Assembly (NCBI RefSeq): GCF_016195855.1
Contig: NZ_JACPYU010000015.1
Span: 173,124 to 237,123, forward strand
DNA length: 64,000 bases
Direction: 5' to 3'
Source: Aquabacterium sp.
GTDB lineage: Bacteria; Pseudomonadota; Gammaproteobacteria; Burkholderiales; Burkholderiaceae_C
This document shows, one piece after another, positions 18,492-27,945 of the stretch. The number at the start of each line of letters is the position of its first letter. The first letter of the stretch is position 1. Both the position numbers and the translations under genes were made by a program. Under the pieces are notes generated by a model, which was not told the origin of the DNA, made no database searches, and saw only the letters and a list, made by a program, of their open reading frames with translations.

Positions 18492-19760
18492 ATGACGCCA
18501 ACCGAGCAGCCGTTCCAGCCACGCCCCGCGCACGCCATCCTCGCGCTCGGGTTCTTTTTCGCGTGGTACTTCCTGATGGTGGACGGGCTGTGGGGCTACG
18601 CCCAGTACGTGGCCATCAAAAAGAAGATCCTGCCCTCCTCCATCTTCGTGCTGATACTGGGGATCGCCATCCTGGGCTTTCGGCGCCCGAAGGATGCGAG
18701 CTATGACCGGCGCATCATGCCCATCGTCTACAGCTGGCTTTGCTGGATGTGGGTGGTGGTGCTGTTCTCCACGGCAGACCCCTTTGCCTCGCCGTTTCGC
18801 ATCCTCTTTGGCTTCTACGTCAACTACTGGTACTTCTTCCTGGCGGCGCTGGCGATCAACTCCTCGTTCCGCGTTCGCGAGGACTTCTTCCTCAAGCTCT
18901 TCTACCTGGGCGCCATCCCCATCGTCTGCCTGGGCGTGGCGCAGGGCATCAAGCAGGACAACTTTGCAATCGGCACCTGGATCTCGCAGGAAGCCGCGGC
19001 GTTCAACCTGGGCTTCTTCGGGCAGCGCAGATCCAATTCCGCGTTCGCGCACGCCGATGACTTTGGCTTCTTCTGCGGCATCGTGCTGTCCATCTCGTTG
19101 GCGCTGTGGCTGGACAAGCGCCATATATGGCTGCGCCTGGCATTGACCGGCCTGATGGGGCTGGCGGCCCTCGGCCTGTACTTCACGCTGACACGTGCAG
19201 CCTACCTGATGGCGGCATGCGCCATGCTGGGCACCCTCATGATCTACCGCGCCAAGGGCAAGCCATCAACGGCGTTGTCCTGGTTGCCTGCTGGCTTCGG
19301 GGCCCTGGCCATGATGATCTACTTCGCCGCACCGCTGGTCAGGCTGCTGTCGACCTCCAGCAGCATCCTGTCCTCATCATCCTTGGGCGAGCGGCTTTAC
19401 GGCAACCAGTATTACTTTTCAGAATTGATCCGCCACGGCTGGTACACGCTGCTCACGGGCCTGGGCTGGTACGTGAACGGGCACTACCGCGCGACGTTCG
19501 CGATCGACAACCAGTACATCGCACTCGTGTTGAGCGTCGGCCTGGTGGGCCTGGGGCTCTGGTTCGCCCTGACCATCCTGTTGTGGAAGCGCCTCCTGGC
19601 GAAAGCGCTGGAGACACGAGGGCCCCTGCTCATTGGCCTGGCCGGCGCATGCAGCCCCTGGTTGGCGCAGTCGATGTTCAACGTGACCAATACGATTGCG
19701 TATGTGTCCATTGTGGCGCTGCTTGTCTATCAACGTGAGCCCACCAAAACGACAAACTGA
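18492..19760 (+). CDS. O-antigen polymerase/ligase-like membrane protein (Wzy type), unit B
   Basis: A 422-residue protein with about 11 membrane helices and the O-antigen-ligase family pattern: YFTLTRAAYLMA (Arg ahead of a helix), a periplasmic loop with SLGERLYGNQYYF, and an LTGLGWYVNGHY motif that takes the place of the GxGxG..H motif. It is the probable polymerase of unit B. It begins 10 bp after the GT4 gene. Its 3' end runs into the start region of the acyltransferase-like gene, where GC content begins to fall. Confidence 0.75.
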   Translation: MTPTEQPFQPRPAHAILALGFFFAWYFLMVDGLWGYAQYVAIKKKILPSSIFVLILGIAILGFRRPKDASYDRRIMPIVYSWLCWMWVVVLFSTADPFASPFRILFGFYVNYWYFFLAALAINSSFRVREDFFLKLFYLGAIPIVCLGVAQGIKQDNFAIGTWISQEAAAFNLGFFGQRRSNSAFAHADDFGFFCGIVLSISLALWLDKRHIWLRLALTGLMGLAALGLYFTLTRAAYLMAACAMLGTLMIYRAKGKPSTALSWLPAGFGALAMMIYFAAPLVRLLSTSSSILSSSSLGERLYGNQYYFSELIRHGWYTLLTGLGWYVNGHYRATFAIDNQYIALVLSVGLVGLGLWFALTILLWKRLLAKALETRGPLLIGLAGACSPWLAQSMFNVTNTIAYVSIVALLVYQREPTKTTN

Positions 19761-20781
19761 CCATCAAGCTGTCACGGCTGGCTTGGCAATCCTCGCTCTG
19801 GTGGTCAGTGAAAATCAGGCGCTGCGCAACCAAGGCAGCTCACTTTTCTTTGCCTTGAGTCTGATTGCCATCCCACTGTGTTTTTTCTGCTTTGGGATGC
19901 TGGCTCATACCGCCACCGAGCAGCGCTCTCTATCGAGTTTGATCCTCGGAACAATCAAGGTGTATTGCATTGGCATCGTGCTCTACGCGCCAAAGCAAAT
20001 CACGGCCATAGCCTCACCAGACCTTACCAGCTCACTGCAAGCGCTCGTTTGGGGCACGGGCAATTCGCTCTACAACGCGCCGCTTTGGTTGCTGACGGCG
20101 CTCGTGCCTGGCCTTTGCCTCTACAGGATGGGCATCGTTGGCGGCAAGCCGCTCGGCGAGCGTCTCTGGGGCCCGCTGATTCCAGTCGTGGGGATTGGCG
20201 CGAGTTATTGGCTCTTGAGCTCCACATTGGCCAGGTCGTATCTGCCCCATGACCTATGGGAACGCCCCATCGGTTTGCCATTCAGCCTGGATCTGTCGCC
20301 TCTCGTCGCTTCGCTGCTTCTACTGGGCGCCTGGTATCAGGCCCACCATCAAGAAGTGTCCCTCCACATTCACAACCAATGGCCCGCCTGGCTATCGATT
20401 GTCGCCATCGGTGCAGCTTTCTTGATCATGGTGAACTTCGACCCGGCCCTGGATCTCAATTACAGGGTGATTCAGGCATGGCCTGCTGCGCTGCTTGCCA
20501 CTCTTGTAGGCATGGCTTTGTGCGTCATGGCGTCTCAGCTGCTCTGTATTAACGCGTGTAAAGCTCGACTACCCCTCGCGCTGTTGGGTAGAAATGGACT
20601 GATCATCTTGCTCGTGCACGCGCCAATTCAGAATGCCATCGTCAATGCACTACCCGAGACCTCGCAAAGGTCTCCATTGGCAGTTGTTGCGGCGTCCGTC
20701 ATCCTTTGTCTGAGCATTGCTGGCATAGGGCAATGTGTCCTCAACCGTCACTCACTCATTAAGCGGATTGTGTATGTTTAA
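19735..20781 (+). CDS. Divergent acyltransferase-3-like membrane protein
   Basis: About 348 residues from GTG 19735 with roughly 10 membrane segments, arranged like acyltransferase-3 (OafA/NodX) proteins that acylate exported glycans. The first helix AGLAILALVVSENQ aligns with the family's RGIAILLVVxGH, but the Gly-His is replaced by Ser-Glu, so the usual catalytic His is missing. The later IPLCFFCFGML and LGRNGLIILLVHAP blocks match the family (SGxL and the SYxIYLVH-like last helix). The start is uncertain: ATG 19702 and GTG 19735 both overlap the polymerase gene. GC is about 52 % in sampled lines against about 63 % upstream. It may be an inactive or repurposed acyltransferase. Confidence 0.6.
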   Translation: MSPPKRQTDHQAVTAGLAILALVVSENQALRNQGSSLFFALSLIAIPLCFFCFGMLAHTATEQRSLSSLILGTIKVYCIGIVLYAPKQITAIASPDLTSSLQALVWGTGNSLYNAPLWLLTALVPGLCLYRMGIVGGKPLGERLWGPLIPVVGIGASYWLLSSTLARSYLPHDLWERPIGLPFSLDLSPLVASLLLLGAWYQAHHQEVSLHIHNQWPAWLSIVAIGAAFLIMVNFDPALDLNYRVIQAWPAALLATLVGMALCVMASQLLCINACKARLPLALLGRNGLIILLVHAPIQNAIVNALPETSQRSPLAVVAASVILCLSIAGIGQCVLNRHSLIKRIVYV

Positions 20782-22021
20782 ACGCTTGGCTCTACGTTCC
20801 ATACCCATGGCCATCGCCACTTTGGGAATGATTTCGACCAGCGTCGCTGCTCCGTTTTATTTCGGTATGGGCACCCACGTTGGTCAGAACAAAATGAACC
20901 AGTCTGAGGCGATGAGCCTGTATTCAATGGGCGGGTTCAACAGCATGCGTGATGAGGCCTATTGGCACCGGATTGAAAAAGAGAAAGATCAACTGGTGTT
21001 CCCCACCTCGTTGACCGATCTGGATGCGGTGATCACTCGCATCAGAAGCGCAGGCGGCTCTCCCATGATTCCGCTGGACTACGGCAACACCTTCTACGAC
21101 CTCGGAGACCTGCCAACGACGGATACGGGCATAGAAGGTTTTGCGCGCTACGCCAAGTTCGTCGCTACGCACTTCAAGGGGCGCGTACCTCTGTACGAAG
21201 TGTGGAACGAATGGGACATCGGCTTGGGCTCCAATCGAAAGCCCCGCACGCTCCGTTCGGTAGAGAACTACATCAGGCTGCTACGCCCCACCATGGCGGC
21301 AGTTCGCAGTGTTGACCCCAACGCCAAACTGATTGCGGGCGTAACTGCAAACCCCAATGACAAATGGGTTGATGAGTTCATCTCACTAGGCGGGCTGAAA
21401 GGCATCGACGGCTTTTCTGTTCACCCATACGTCTATTCACGTCCCACACAGAACCGCCCCGAGGATGCCAATGATTGGCTCGCCAAATTAAGCGCGAAAC
21501 TGACTGCGGCCAACCAAGGTCGCCCCATGGACATCTACGTGACCGAGATTGGCTGGCCCAACCACCAAGACAAGACGGGTTGGACAGAAAACCAGACGGC
21601 CGATTTCCTGCTGCGCTTTCACTTGCTGGTCAGGGCTCAGCCCACGATACGCGGCGTATGGTGGTACGAGCTTCGCAACAGTGGCAAAGACCCGATGGAG
21701 AAGGAACACAACTTCGGTCTGGTCACCAAAGACCTGGGCGTCAAGCCGGCCTTCAAGGCATTGAAAGTGGCTGTGTCCCTATTGTCTGAGGGCAGCAAGG
21801 TCAGCGTCAGCAATCCAGCCAAGGGTGTGTTCAAGGCTCAGATCAACACAGGGCAAGAGCAGTGCACCGCCTATTGGGCGCGAGAAGGCCAGGTGAACTA
21901 CACCATCCCCGCTCGCGATCTGACAGGGCGCCTGGCCTGGGGCGTGCTGCCCGAAGAGAAGGCCGAAACCCAGACGGTCGTGACCGAGACGCCCTTGATC
22001 ACCTGCAGACCAGGGGCCTGA
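20774..22021 (+). CDS. Secreted clan GH-A glycoside hydrolase, PslG/GH39-like
   Basis: A 415-residue protein with a signal peptide (basic start MFKRLALRS, hydrophobic core, probable cleavage after SVAA, about residue 26). The TIM-barrel catalytic signatures of clan A are clear: acid/base Glu146 in VWNEWDIG and nucleophile Glu258 in VTEIGWP. The mature start (FYFGMGTHVGQN) and length fit the PslG-like GH39 group found in exopolysaccharide operons, where such enzymes cut polymer in the periplasm. ATG 20774 overlaps the acyltransferase-like gene by 8 bp. The sequence has low GC (about 48-50 % in sampled lines). It is followed by a perfect palindrome at 22010-22033. Confidence 0.75.
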   Translation: MFKRLALRSIPMAIATLGMISTSVAAPFYFGMGTHVGQNKMNQSEAMSLYSMGGFNSMRDEAYWHRIEKEKDQLVFPTSLTDLDAVITRIRSAGGSPMIPLDYGNTFYDLGDLPTTDTGIEGFARYAKFVATHFKGRVPLYEVWNEWDIGLGSNRKPRTLRSVENYIRLLRPTMAAVRSVDPNAKLIAGVTANPNDKWVDEFISLGGLKGIDGFSVHPYVYSRPTQNRPEDANDWLAKLSAKLTAANQGRPMDIYVTEIGWPNHQDKTGWTENQTADFLLRFHLLVRAQPTIRGVWWYELRNSGKDPMEKEHNFGLVTKDLGVKPAFKALKVAVSLLSEGSKVSVSNPAKGVFKAQINTGQEQCTAYWAREGQVNYTIPARDLTGRLAWGVLPEEKAETQTVVTETPLITCRPGA

Positions 22022-22033
22022 TCAGGCCCCTGG
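22010..22033. terminator. 24-bp perfect palindrome between convergent genes
   Basis: Bases 22010-22021 (CCAGGGGCCTGA) are the exact reverse complement of 22022-22033, centred on TGATCA. The palindrome includes the stop codon of the PslG-like gene and lies 19 bp before the stop of the convergent lipoprotein gene. Position and strong GC stem suggest a bidirectional transcription terminator, although no clear T-run follows on either side. Confidence 0.6.
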
Positions 22034-22051
22034 CATCTTCGGCAAACCGCT

Positions 22052-24193
22052 TCAGTTGACGAAGACGAACACGGGGCCGGCGTCTTCGCTCAGCGTGATC
22101 TGCTTGGCCCCGCCTGTGGCGGTAGCCGGGGTGATCGTGGTGCCAGTCCAGGACTTCACGGCGGTCACGCCCGCGGGCAAGGTCACGGTCGTGCTGAAGT
22201 CAGGATCGTCGTTCCACATCACAAAGACGCGGGCGCTGGTGCTGCTGTTATCCCAGCGCAGCGCATGCGTGTGAGGCGGCACATCGCTGTGGTAGCCCTT
22301 GAAGGTCAACTGCCCCACGCTGTTGTAGAGGTTCTTCAGGGCCACAAACGAAGGCTTCTCGTTCAGGTCGGCGTTGAGCAGGCCAAAGTTGTGCTCGCGG
22401 TCGGTCGCGTTGTAGGCCGTGTCATACAGGCTGTAGAGCGTGATCAGCGGGGCATCCATCGCCAGTTGCGTCAGCACACGGCGCAGTGTCAGCACACCCT
22501 GGCGGTTCAGGGCACGCGGGTCCAGCCCGTTGCCGTAGCGGGTCGAGTCCAGGAAGAGGTAGGAGGAATAACCCGCCTCGGTGTCCCACATCGGCTTGGT
22601 GGAGCCGGCAGCCGTCAGCAGCTTCGACAACACAGCCTGGTCCGCCGCATAGGCCTCGGGGCTGTTGGACACGCGCTTGTAGGGGCCGGTGTAGGTGAAG
22701 GAGTCAAAGCGATAAGGGTGCACGCCAATCGCGTCCACCTGACTGAGCTTGGTGGTCTGGCCGGCCAGCTTGTACAGGTAGGACAGATCAGGGCCCAGCA
22801 CCACGCCACCGGTCACGACCTTGGCCGTGCTGTCAGCAGTCTTGATGCCGCTGGTGGCGCGCGAGACCATGTCGGCAAAGGCGACGGGATCAGGTGAGGT
22901 CCAGTAGATGCTGCTGTCTGGCTCGTTCCACAGCTCATAGGCCAGCACCGGCTTGTTCTTGAACGCCGTGGCGGCAGCTTGTGCGAAGTTGGCGTAGGCC
23001 TGGCGATCGTCGGCCGTTTGCGGTGTGGTGCCGCCATGATCAGGGTGGCCGTAATCGAGCACCCACAGGATCTTCATGCCGCGCGTCTGAACGCCGGGCA
23101 TGAAGCCCAGGTTGTAATTGAAGTTGAACACGCCGGCACGCTCGGCGCCTTCCCAGTTCAGGTCACGGCGGATGGTGAAGATGCCGGCCTGCAAGGCCTT
23201 GTCCAGGTAGAAGGGCTCCAGGGAGTCTGAAGCCACGGCCAGGCGGCCCTTGTAGCTGGTATAGGCACTGGTCACACGCTGGGCGTTGGTCTGCAGGGTG
23301 TAATCAAAGCTGGATGCAGCATGCAGACGGATGTCACCAAAGGCCAGGGTGCCAGCCGGGTAGTTCATGCCGCCCGTGGCGAAGTCGTTGATGAAGGGCT
23401 GCGCCGAGACGGCAATCGCCACGATGTTGTCGTGCACCACACCATCGTTGGCCCCTGCCCAGTACGACGAAGGCTTGTTGAGCTGGATGTAGACGCGCTG
23501 AACGGCATCGGGGCTGCGGTTTTCAATGCCGCGCAATGACAGGGGGTAGCGCAGGACCTGGCCGGTTGAATCCCACAGCATCACGGCAAAGTTGGCCGAG
23601 GCGTCCACATTGCGCACGTCGATCGAGAGCATCGACTTGCCGCTGACGGGCACGGAAGCAGGCAGGAGGCGACGCGCGCTGACGGAATTGCGGCAATCGG
23701 TCTGGCGCACGACGATGGCGGAAGTCTGGCAGCCGAAGTCAAATTTCAGCAGCACCGAGCCGGAAACATCGGTCGATACGGAGCCGGCCGAGTAGGCCAG
23801 CGTCTTGGTGGAACTGAAGCGCCATTGGCTGGCGCCATCTGCGCCGCTGATGACGGTGCCCGTTGGGGCCGCATAGCCCAAGGTGCTGGCCACGGTTTCC
23901 GGGGCCGGCGTGGTGCTGCCACCCGTGATGCCGGCGGTGGGGGCACTGCTGCCGGAGCCAGTGCCTGTGCCTGTTCCAGAAGTGCCGCCGGTCGAAGCCC
24001 CACCGCCACCGGTCGTGCCTTCAGCGAGCGTGGGTGCGCCGGCCTGGGACTGCAATTGGTCTGTCGCGCCGCCGGAGGTTGCCGAGCTACCACCGCCACC
24101 GCCGCAACCTTCGAGCGTTGCCATGCCTGCGGCGATTGCCATGCTCAACAGGCTGTTCGCAAACAAGGAACCCAATTTAACGTACTGTTTCAT
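22052..24193 (-). CDS. Lipoprotein glycoside hydrolase, clan GH-A (GH39-like)
   Basis: A 713-residue protein. A signal sequence ends in a lipobox-like TLEGC with Cys30 as the lipid site, followed by a low-complexity Gly/Ser/Thr linker to about residue 100. A beta-rich domain (about 110-300) resembles a carbohydrate-binding module. The TIM-barrel catalytic part has acid/base Glu424 in YELWNEPDSS and nucleophile Glu539 in MWDTEAGYSS, and a small C-terminal beta domain ends the protein. ATG 24193 was chosen because it gives the lipoprotein signal and follows GGTGAA; the open frame to 24442 has no signal peptide. It is probably an outer-membrane or periplasmic glycosidase acting on one of the exported polysaccharides. 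Confidence 0.75.
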   Translation of the reverse strand: MKQYVKLGSLFANSLLSMAIAAGMATLEGCGGGGGSSATSGGATDQLQSQAGAPTLAEGTTGGGGASTGGTSGTGTGTGSGSSAPTAGITGGSTTPAPETVASTLGYAAPTGTVISGADGASQWRFSSTKTLAYSAGSVSTDVSGSVLLKFDFGCQTSAIVVRQTDCRNSVSARRLLPASVPVSGKSMLSIDVRNVDASANFAVMLWDSTGQVLRYPLSLRGIENRSPDAVQRVYIQLNKPSSYWAGANDGVVHDNIVAIAVSAQPFINDFATGGMNYPAGTLAFGDIRLHAASSFDYTLQTNAQRVTSAYTSYKGRLAVASDSLEPFYLDKALQAGIFTIRRDLNWEGAERAGVFNFNYNLGFMPGVQTRGMKILWVLDYGHPDHGGTTPQTADDRQAYANFAQAAATAFKNKPVLAYELWNEPDSSIYWTSPDPVAFADMVSRATSGIKTADSTAKVVTGGVVLGPDLSYLYKLAGQTTKLSQVDAIGVHPYRFDSFTYTGPYKRVSNSPEAYAADQAVLSKLLTAAGSTKPMWDTEAGYSSYLFLDSTRYGNGLDPRALNRQGVLTLRRVLTQLAMDAPLITLYSLYDTAYNATDREHNFGLLNADLNEKPSFVALKNLYNSVGQLTFKGYHSDVPPHTHALRWDNSSTSARVFVMWNDDPDFSTTVTLPAGVTAVKSWTGTTITPATATGGAKQITLSEDAGPVFVFVN

Positions 24194-24468
24194 TTCACCA
24201 ACCCTGAACGGTCTAACTACCAGGCTATCGACATCAATGGCCCGAAGCTTACCGATTAGCTGTCTTTGCCCCCGTGACGAGTTCACGCCACGCAGTTTCG
24301 TCACAAACTGTTGCATGCCCCACCCAGCGGGCGGCGGGCAAGTATAGGACACAGGGTGGCATTTAATGCACTGGGATCTTTGCTTAGTCCGAGCGATCTG
24401 CGGCTTGATTCCATTGGTTTGCGCAAAAACGGTGCGCACCAATTTTCATCAATCTGTAATGAAATATT
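24194..24468. promoter_or_regulatory. AT-richer intergenic region upstream of lipoprotein hydrolase, with palindrome
   Basis: 275 bp with no gene on either strand, between two leftward genes. It should carry the promoter of the lipoprotein hydrolase. A perfect 10-bp palindrome GGTGCGCACC lies at 24431-24440 inside A/T-rich flanks (GCGCAAAAAC before, AATTTTCATC after) and could be an operator. No confident -35/-10 pair is visible. No T-run terminator for the acyltransferase gene was found. Confidence 0.35.
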
Positions 24469-25524
24469 TCAGGCCGCTGCGGGTTGACCAGCAGATGCAA
24501 GCCTGGCCTTCAGCGATAGAAAATCAGGCGGAGCAAAGAGATACTTTGCTCGCCCTGATTTCAACCAGTGCGTCAAAATCAGTGAGCCGCCTATACCCAG
24601 GCATATACCTGGCACCAGGTAAATCATGAGCGCATGCGCGTGAATGGCCTTTTGCAGGAAAATCCGTACCGTGGCCACAAACAGCAGGTGCACCAGGTAA
24701 ATATCCATGGAGCGCTCACCCAGGTAAGCCAACCAGGCAAGGCCTTTCTCGGGCAAGGCATAGCACATCGCCATGAAGAGCACCAGGATAGCCAGCGCCG
24801 TTAACAGCGCATTGGGCGAAACGGAGCGCAGGCTGTGCGTCCCCATGTCCCACACGGCGTGCACCATGAAGGTCAGCAGCGATAGCCCCGCCAATGCCAG
24901 CATGAAACCCGGCCAGGAAGGTTTTTGCACTTTGGGCAACGCGCCAGCCAGGGTCAGGCCCACAGCAAAATAAATGAAGCTCATGCAGAGCTCGGGCAGG
25001 CAAAACAACTTGGGCGCCCAGGGGTAAGCCAGCAACAGCAAAGCACCAATCGGCAGCGCCAGCAAGCGCGCCCGCTGAACGCCCGCCAAGTAGATCACCA
25101 GCTCAACCAGGGCGAAGGTGAGCAGCAAAACGTAGAGGAACCAGAATATGCCGTGGGGGTTCCAGAGAATATCCAGCAAATTCCCCCAGCCACCGCTGTG
25201 GTTGCGCAACCCGGAGCCCAGCACCTCGAACAGGCCGATCACCACCGACCAGATGAGGTAGGGGTAGAAAATGGCGTCCACCTTGCCGGCAAACTCCTTG
25301 AGCCCGTGCCGGCGCTCCATGCCTCGGCCATATAAAAGGCCGGACACGAAAAAGAAAATGGGCATGGACAACAGCGTGCAGGCGCTGCTCACACCAGCAA
25401 CCAGATCAGGGCGCCAGTTGTCGAGCAAACCGGCGCCACTCAGCCCGCGCCACAGATGGGCAAATACGACAACGACGATGCCAATACCCTTGGCATAGTC
25501 CAACGCGATGTTTCTGGAAACCAC
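24469..25524 (-). CDS. Acyltransferase-3 family membrane protein
   Basis: About 351 residues with 10 membrane segments. From GTG 25524 the N-terminus reads MVSRNIALDYAKGIGIVVVV, the canonical acyltransferase-3 first helix, followed by FAHLW with the expected His. The MPIFFFVSGLLYGRG and YLGERSMDIYLVH blocks match the second and last family helices. It probably adds acetyl or another acyl group to a sugar on the periplasmic side or during export. GTG 25524 has a GAGGG ribosome-binding site; TTG 25563, with AAAAGG upstream, is an alternative that adds 13 residues. It ends the operon ugd, epimerase, acyltransferase. Confidence 0.8.
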   Translation of the reverse strand: MVSRNIALDYAKGIGIVVVVFAHLWRGLSGAGLLDNWRPDLVAGVSSACTLLSMPIFFFVSGLLYGRGMERRHGLKEFAGKVDAIFYPYLIWSVVIGLFEVLGSGLRNHSGGWGNLLDILWNPHGIFWFLYVLLLTFALVELVIYLAGVQRARLLALPIGALLLLAYPWAPKLFCLPELCMSFIYFAVGLTLAGALPKVQKPSWPGFMLALAGLSLLTFMVHAVWDMGTHSLRSVSPNALLTALAILVLFMAMCYALPEKGLAWLAYLGERSMDIYLVHLLFVATVRIFLQKAIHAHALMIYLVPGICLGIGGSLILTHWLKSGRAKYLFAPPDFLSLKARLASAGQPAAA

Positions 25525-25575
25525 GGTACGCCCTCTTTTTGAATCGAGGGAGCGTACATACAAGTTCTGTGCCTT

Positions 25576-26595
25576 TTAAGCCTTGCTGAAGTAAGCTTTG
25601 TACCAATCCACAAAATGCTTGACACCCTCGTCAATCGACACGCGGGGGTGCACACCCGTCCAGGCCTCCAGCCGGGAGGTATCGGCATAGGTGGCCACGA
25701 CGTCACCAGGCTGCATGGGCTGCATGTCCTTGACGGCCTCCTTGCCCAGCGCCTTTTCGATGGCCTGGATGAAGGTGAGCAACTCGACCGGCTCGCTGTG
25801 CCCGATGTTGAACACGCGGTACGGCGCCCACGATGAGGACGAGTTTGGCTGCTGGCGGTCGAAGCCGGCATCGGGCTCGGGGATGCGGTCCATGGTGGCC
25901 ACCACGCCAGCGACGATGTCGTCGATGTAGGTGAAGTCACGCTTCATCTGGCCGTGGTTGAACACCTTGATGGCTTCGTCCGCCAGGATGGCCTTGGTGA
26001 ACAGCATGGGCGCCATGTCAGGCCGCCCCCATGGGCCGTACACCGTGAAAAAGCGCAAGCCGGTGGTGGGCAGGCCGTACAGGTGGCTGTAGGTGTGCGC
26101 CATCAGCTCGTTGGCCTTCTTGGTGGCCGCATACAGGCTGACGGGGTGGTCGACCGGGTCACTCTCGGCAAAGGGCATCTTGACGTTGCCGCCGTACACG
26201 CTGGAGCTGCTGGCATACACCAGGTGCTGCACCTTGTTGTGGCGGCAGCCTTCGAGCACGTTGACGAAGCCCACCAGGTTGGACTGCGCGTAGGCATGCG
26301 GGTTCTGCAGCGAGTAACGCACGCCGGCCTGCGCGGCCAGGTGGACGACGCGGTCAAAGCGCTCCTGCCTGAACAGCGCGTTCATGGAGGACGTGTCCGC
26401 CACATCCATCTGAAGGAAGCGGAAGCGCCCGGCGGGGGCGTGGCGGTCGATCTCGGCCAGACGATCCCGCTTGAGCTGCGGGTCGTAGTAGTCGTTCATG
26501 TTGTCGATGCCCACGACTTCATCGCCCCGCTTGAGCAGGTTGAGCGTGGTGTGCATGCCGATGAAACCGGCTGCACCTGTCACCAGGATCTTCAT
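25576..26595 (-). CDS. UDP-glucuronate 4-epimerase
   Basis: An extended-SDR enzyme of 339 residues that interconverts UDP-glucuronate and UDP-galacturonate. The NAD loop [10 protein letters not shown] begins at residue 6. The [11 protein letters not shown] segment near residue 36 and [14 protein letters not shown] are typical of the GlcA epimerase (CapI/LpsL) group rather than GalE. The catalytic pair is Tyr155/Lys159 in LYAATKK, and the later [14 protein letters not shown] block also matches that group. It overlaps the ugd stop by ATGA (26592-26595); ugd supplies its substrate, so the pair provides UDP-GlcA and UDP-GalA. Confidence 0.9.
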   Translation of the reverse strand: MKILVTGAAGFIGMHTTLNLLKRGDEVVGIDNMNDYYDPQLKRDRLAEIDRHAPAGRFRFLQMDVADTSSMNALFRQERFDRVVHLAAQAGVRYSLQNPHAYAQSNLVGFVNVLEGCRHNKVQHLVYASSSSVYGGNVKMPFAESDPVDHPVSLYAATKKANELMAHTYSHLYGLPTTGLRFFTVYGPWGRPDMAPMLFTKAILADEAIKVFNHGQMKRDFTYIDDIVAGVVATMDRIPEPDAGFDRQQPNSSSSWAPYRVFNIGHSEPVELLTFIQAIEKALGKEAVKDMQPMQPGDVVATYADTSRLEAWTGVHPRVSIDEGVKHFVDWYKAYFSKA

Positions 26596-27920
26596 GTCGT
26601 TTGGCGCCCGATGCTCTCGTAGCTCAGGCCCGCCTGCTTGACCAGCGAGGGCTCGTACAGGTTGCGGCCATCAAAGATCACCGGGGTCTTGAGGCTGGCC
26701 TTGATCTTGTCGAAGTCAGGGCTGCGGAACTCCTTCCACTCGGTGACGATGATCAGCGCGTCGGCCCCTTGCAGCGCGGCGTTGGGGCTGTCGGCGTACT
26801 TCAGGCGCGCGTCATCACCAAAGATGCGCTGGGCCTCGGCCATGGCCACGGGGTCGTAGGCCGTGACGGTGGCGCCCCGCTCGAACAGCTCTTGCAGCAC
26901 CACGCGGCTGGTGGCCTCGCGCATGTCATCGGTGTTGGGCTTGAAGGCCAGGCCCCACAGCGCAAAGTGCTTGCCCTTCAGGTCAGCCCCGAAGCGCTTG
27001 ACCACCTTGCTCACCAGCACGGTCTTTTGGCGCTCGTTGGCGTCTTCCACGGCCTTGAGCACCAGCAGTTCCTGGTCGGCACCGCTGGCTGTCTTGATCA
27101 GGGCCTTGACGTCCTTGGGGAAGCAGCTGCCGCCGTAGCCGCAGCCGGCATACAGGAAGTGCGTGCCGATGCGCTGGTCAGAACCAATACCCAAGCGCAC
27201 CTGCTCGATGTCGGCGCCCATCTTCTCGGCCAGCAGCGCCAGCTCGTTCATGAAGCTGATGCGCGTGGCCAGCATGGCGTTGGCGGCGTACTTGGTGAGC
27301 TCGGCGCTGCGCACGTCCATCACGATCAGGCGTTCGTGGTTGCGCTGGAAAGGCGCGTACAGGGCACGCATCAAGAGGATGGCCTGCTCGTCGTCGGCGC
27401 CCACCACGATGCGGTCGGGGCGCATGAAGTCGTCCACCGCCGCGCCTTCCTTGAGGAACTCGGGGTTGGAGACCACGGCGTACTTGACGTCGCTGCCGCG
27501 CTTGGCGAGCTCGTCTGCCACGGCAGCGCGCACCTTGTCGGCGGTGCCCACGGGCACGGTGCTCTTGTCAACGATGACCTTGTAGTCGGTCATCAGGCGG
27601 CCGATGTTGCGCGCGGCGGCCAGCACGTACTGCAGGTCGGCCGAGCCGTCTTCGTCAGGCGGGGTGCCCACGGCGATGAACTGGATGGTGCCGTGCGCCA
27701 CGGCGCGCGCGATGTCGGTGGTGAACGACAGGCGCCCGGCCTTGACGTTGCGCTCGACGACCTTGTCCAGGCCCGGCTCGTGGATGGGGATGCCGCCTTC
27801 TTCCAGGATGCGGATCTTGTTGGGATCCACATCCAGACACAGCACGTCGTTGCCCATCTCGGCCAAGCATGCACCCGTCACCAGGCCCACATAGCCTGTG
27901 CCAACCACTGAAACTTTCAT
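26592..27920 (-). CDS. ugd: UDP-glucose 6-dehydrogenase, copy 1
   Basis: A 442-residue enzyme that oxidises UDP-glucose to UDP-glucuronate with two NAD. It has the NAD loop [19 protein letters not shown], the [10 protein letters not shown] block at about 118, and the catalytic Cys266 in [10 protein letters not shown]. The length is standard for the bacterial family. Its first 139 bp are identical to the partial gene at 63862-64000 on the other strand. The start region carries a short repeat: ATGAAAGTTTC occurs at 27933 and again at 27920, so a second in-frame-looking ATG exists 13 bp upstream, but it is out of frame with the enzyme. Confidence 0.95.
   Translation of the reverse strand: MKVSVVGTGYVGLVTGACLAEMGNDVLCLDVDPNKIRILEEGGIPIHEPGLDKVVERNVKAGRLSFTTDIARAVAHGTIQFIAVGTPPDEDGSADLQYVLAAARNIGRLMTDYKVIVDKSTVPVGTADKVRAAVADELAKRGSDVKYAVVSNPEFLKEGAAVDDFMRPDRIVVGADDEQAILLMRALYAPFQRNHERLIVMDVRSAELTKYAANAMLATRISFMNELALLAEKMGADIEQVRLGIGSDQRIGTHFLYAGCGYGGSCFPKDVKALIKTASGADQELLVLKAVEDANERQKTVLVSKVVKRFGADLKGKHFALWGLAFKPNTDDMREATSRVVLQELFERGATVTAYDPVAMAEAQRIFGDDARLKYADSPNAALQGADALIIVTEWKEFRSPDFDKIKASLKTPVIFDGRNLYEPSLVKQAGLSYESIGRQTT
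27782..27920 (-). repeat. 139-bp block identical (inverted) to 63862-64000
   Basis: Read on the minus strand from 27920, this sequence matches the plus strand from 63862 to the window end at every one of 139 positions, including third codon positions. The match starts exactly at the ugd ATG and does not extend upstream, where the two flanks differ. The real length is unknown because the window stops inside the second copy. Confidence 0.95.
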
Positions 27921-27945
27921 GAGAAACTTTCATGAAAACTCCGAT

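Noticed and set aside
26601..27911. 436-codon plus-strand frame
   Set aside because: Antisense to ugd; no recognisable motifs.
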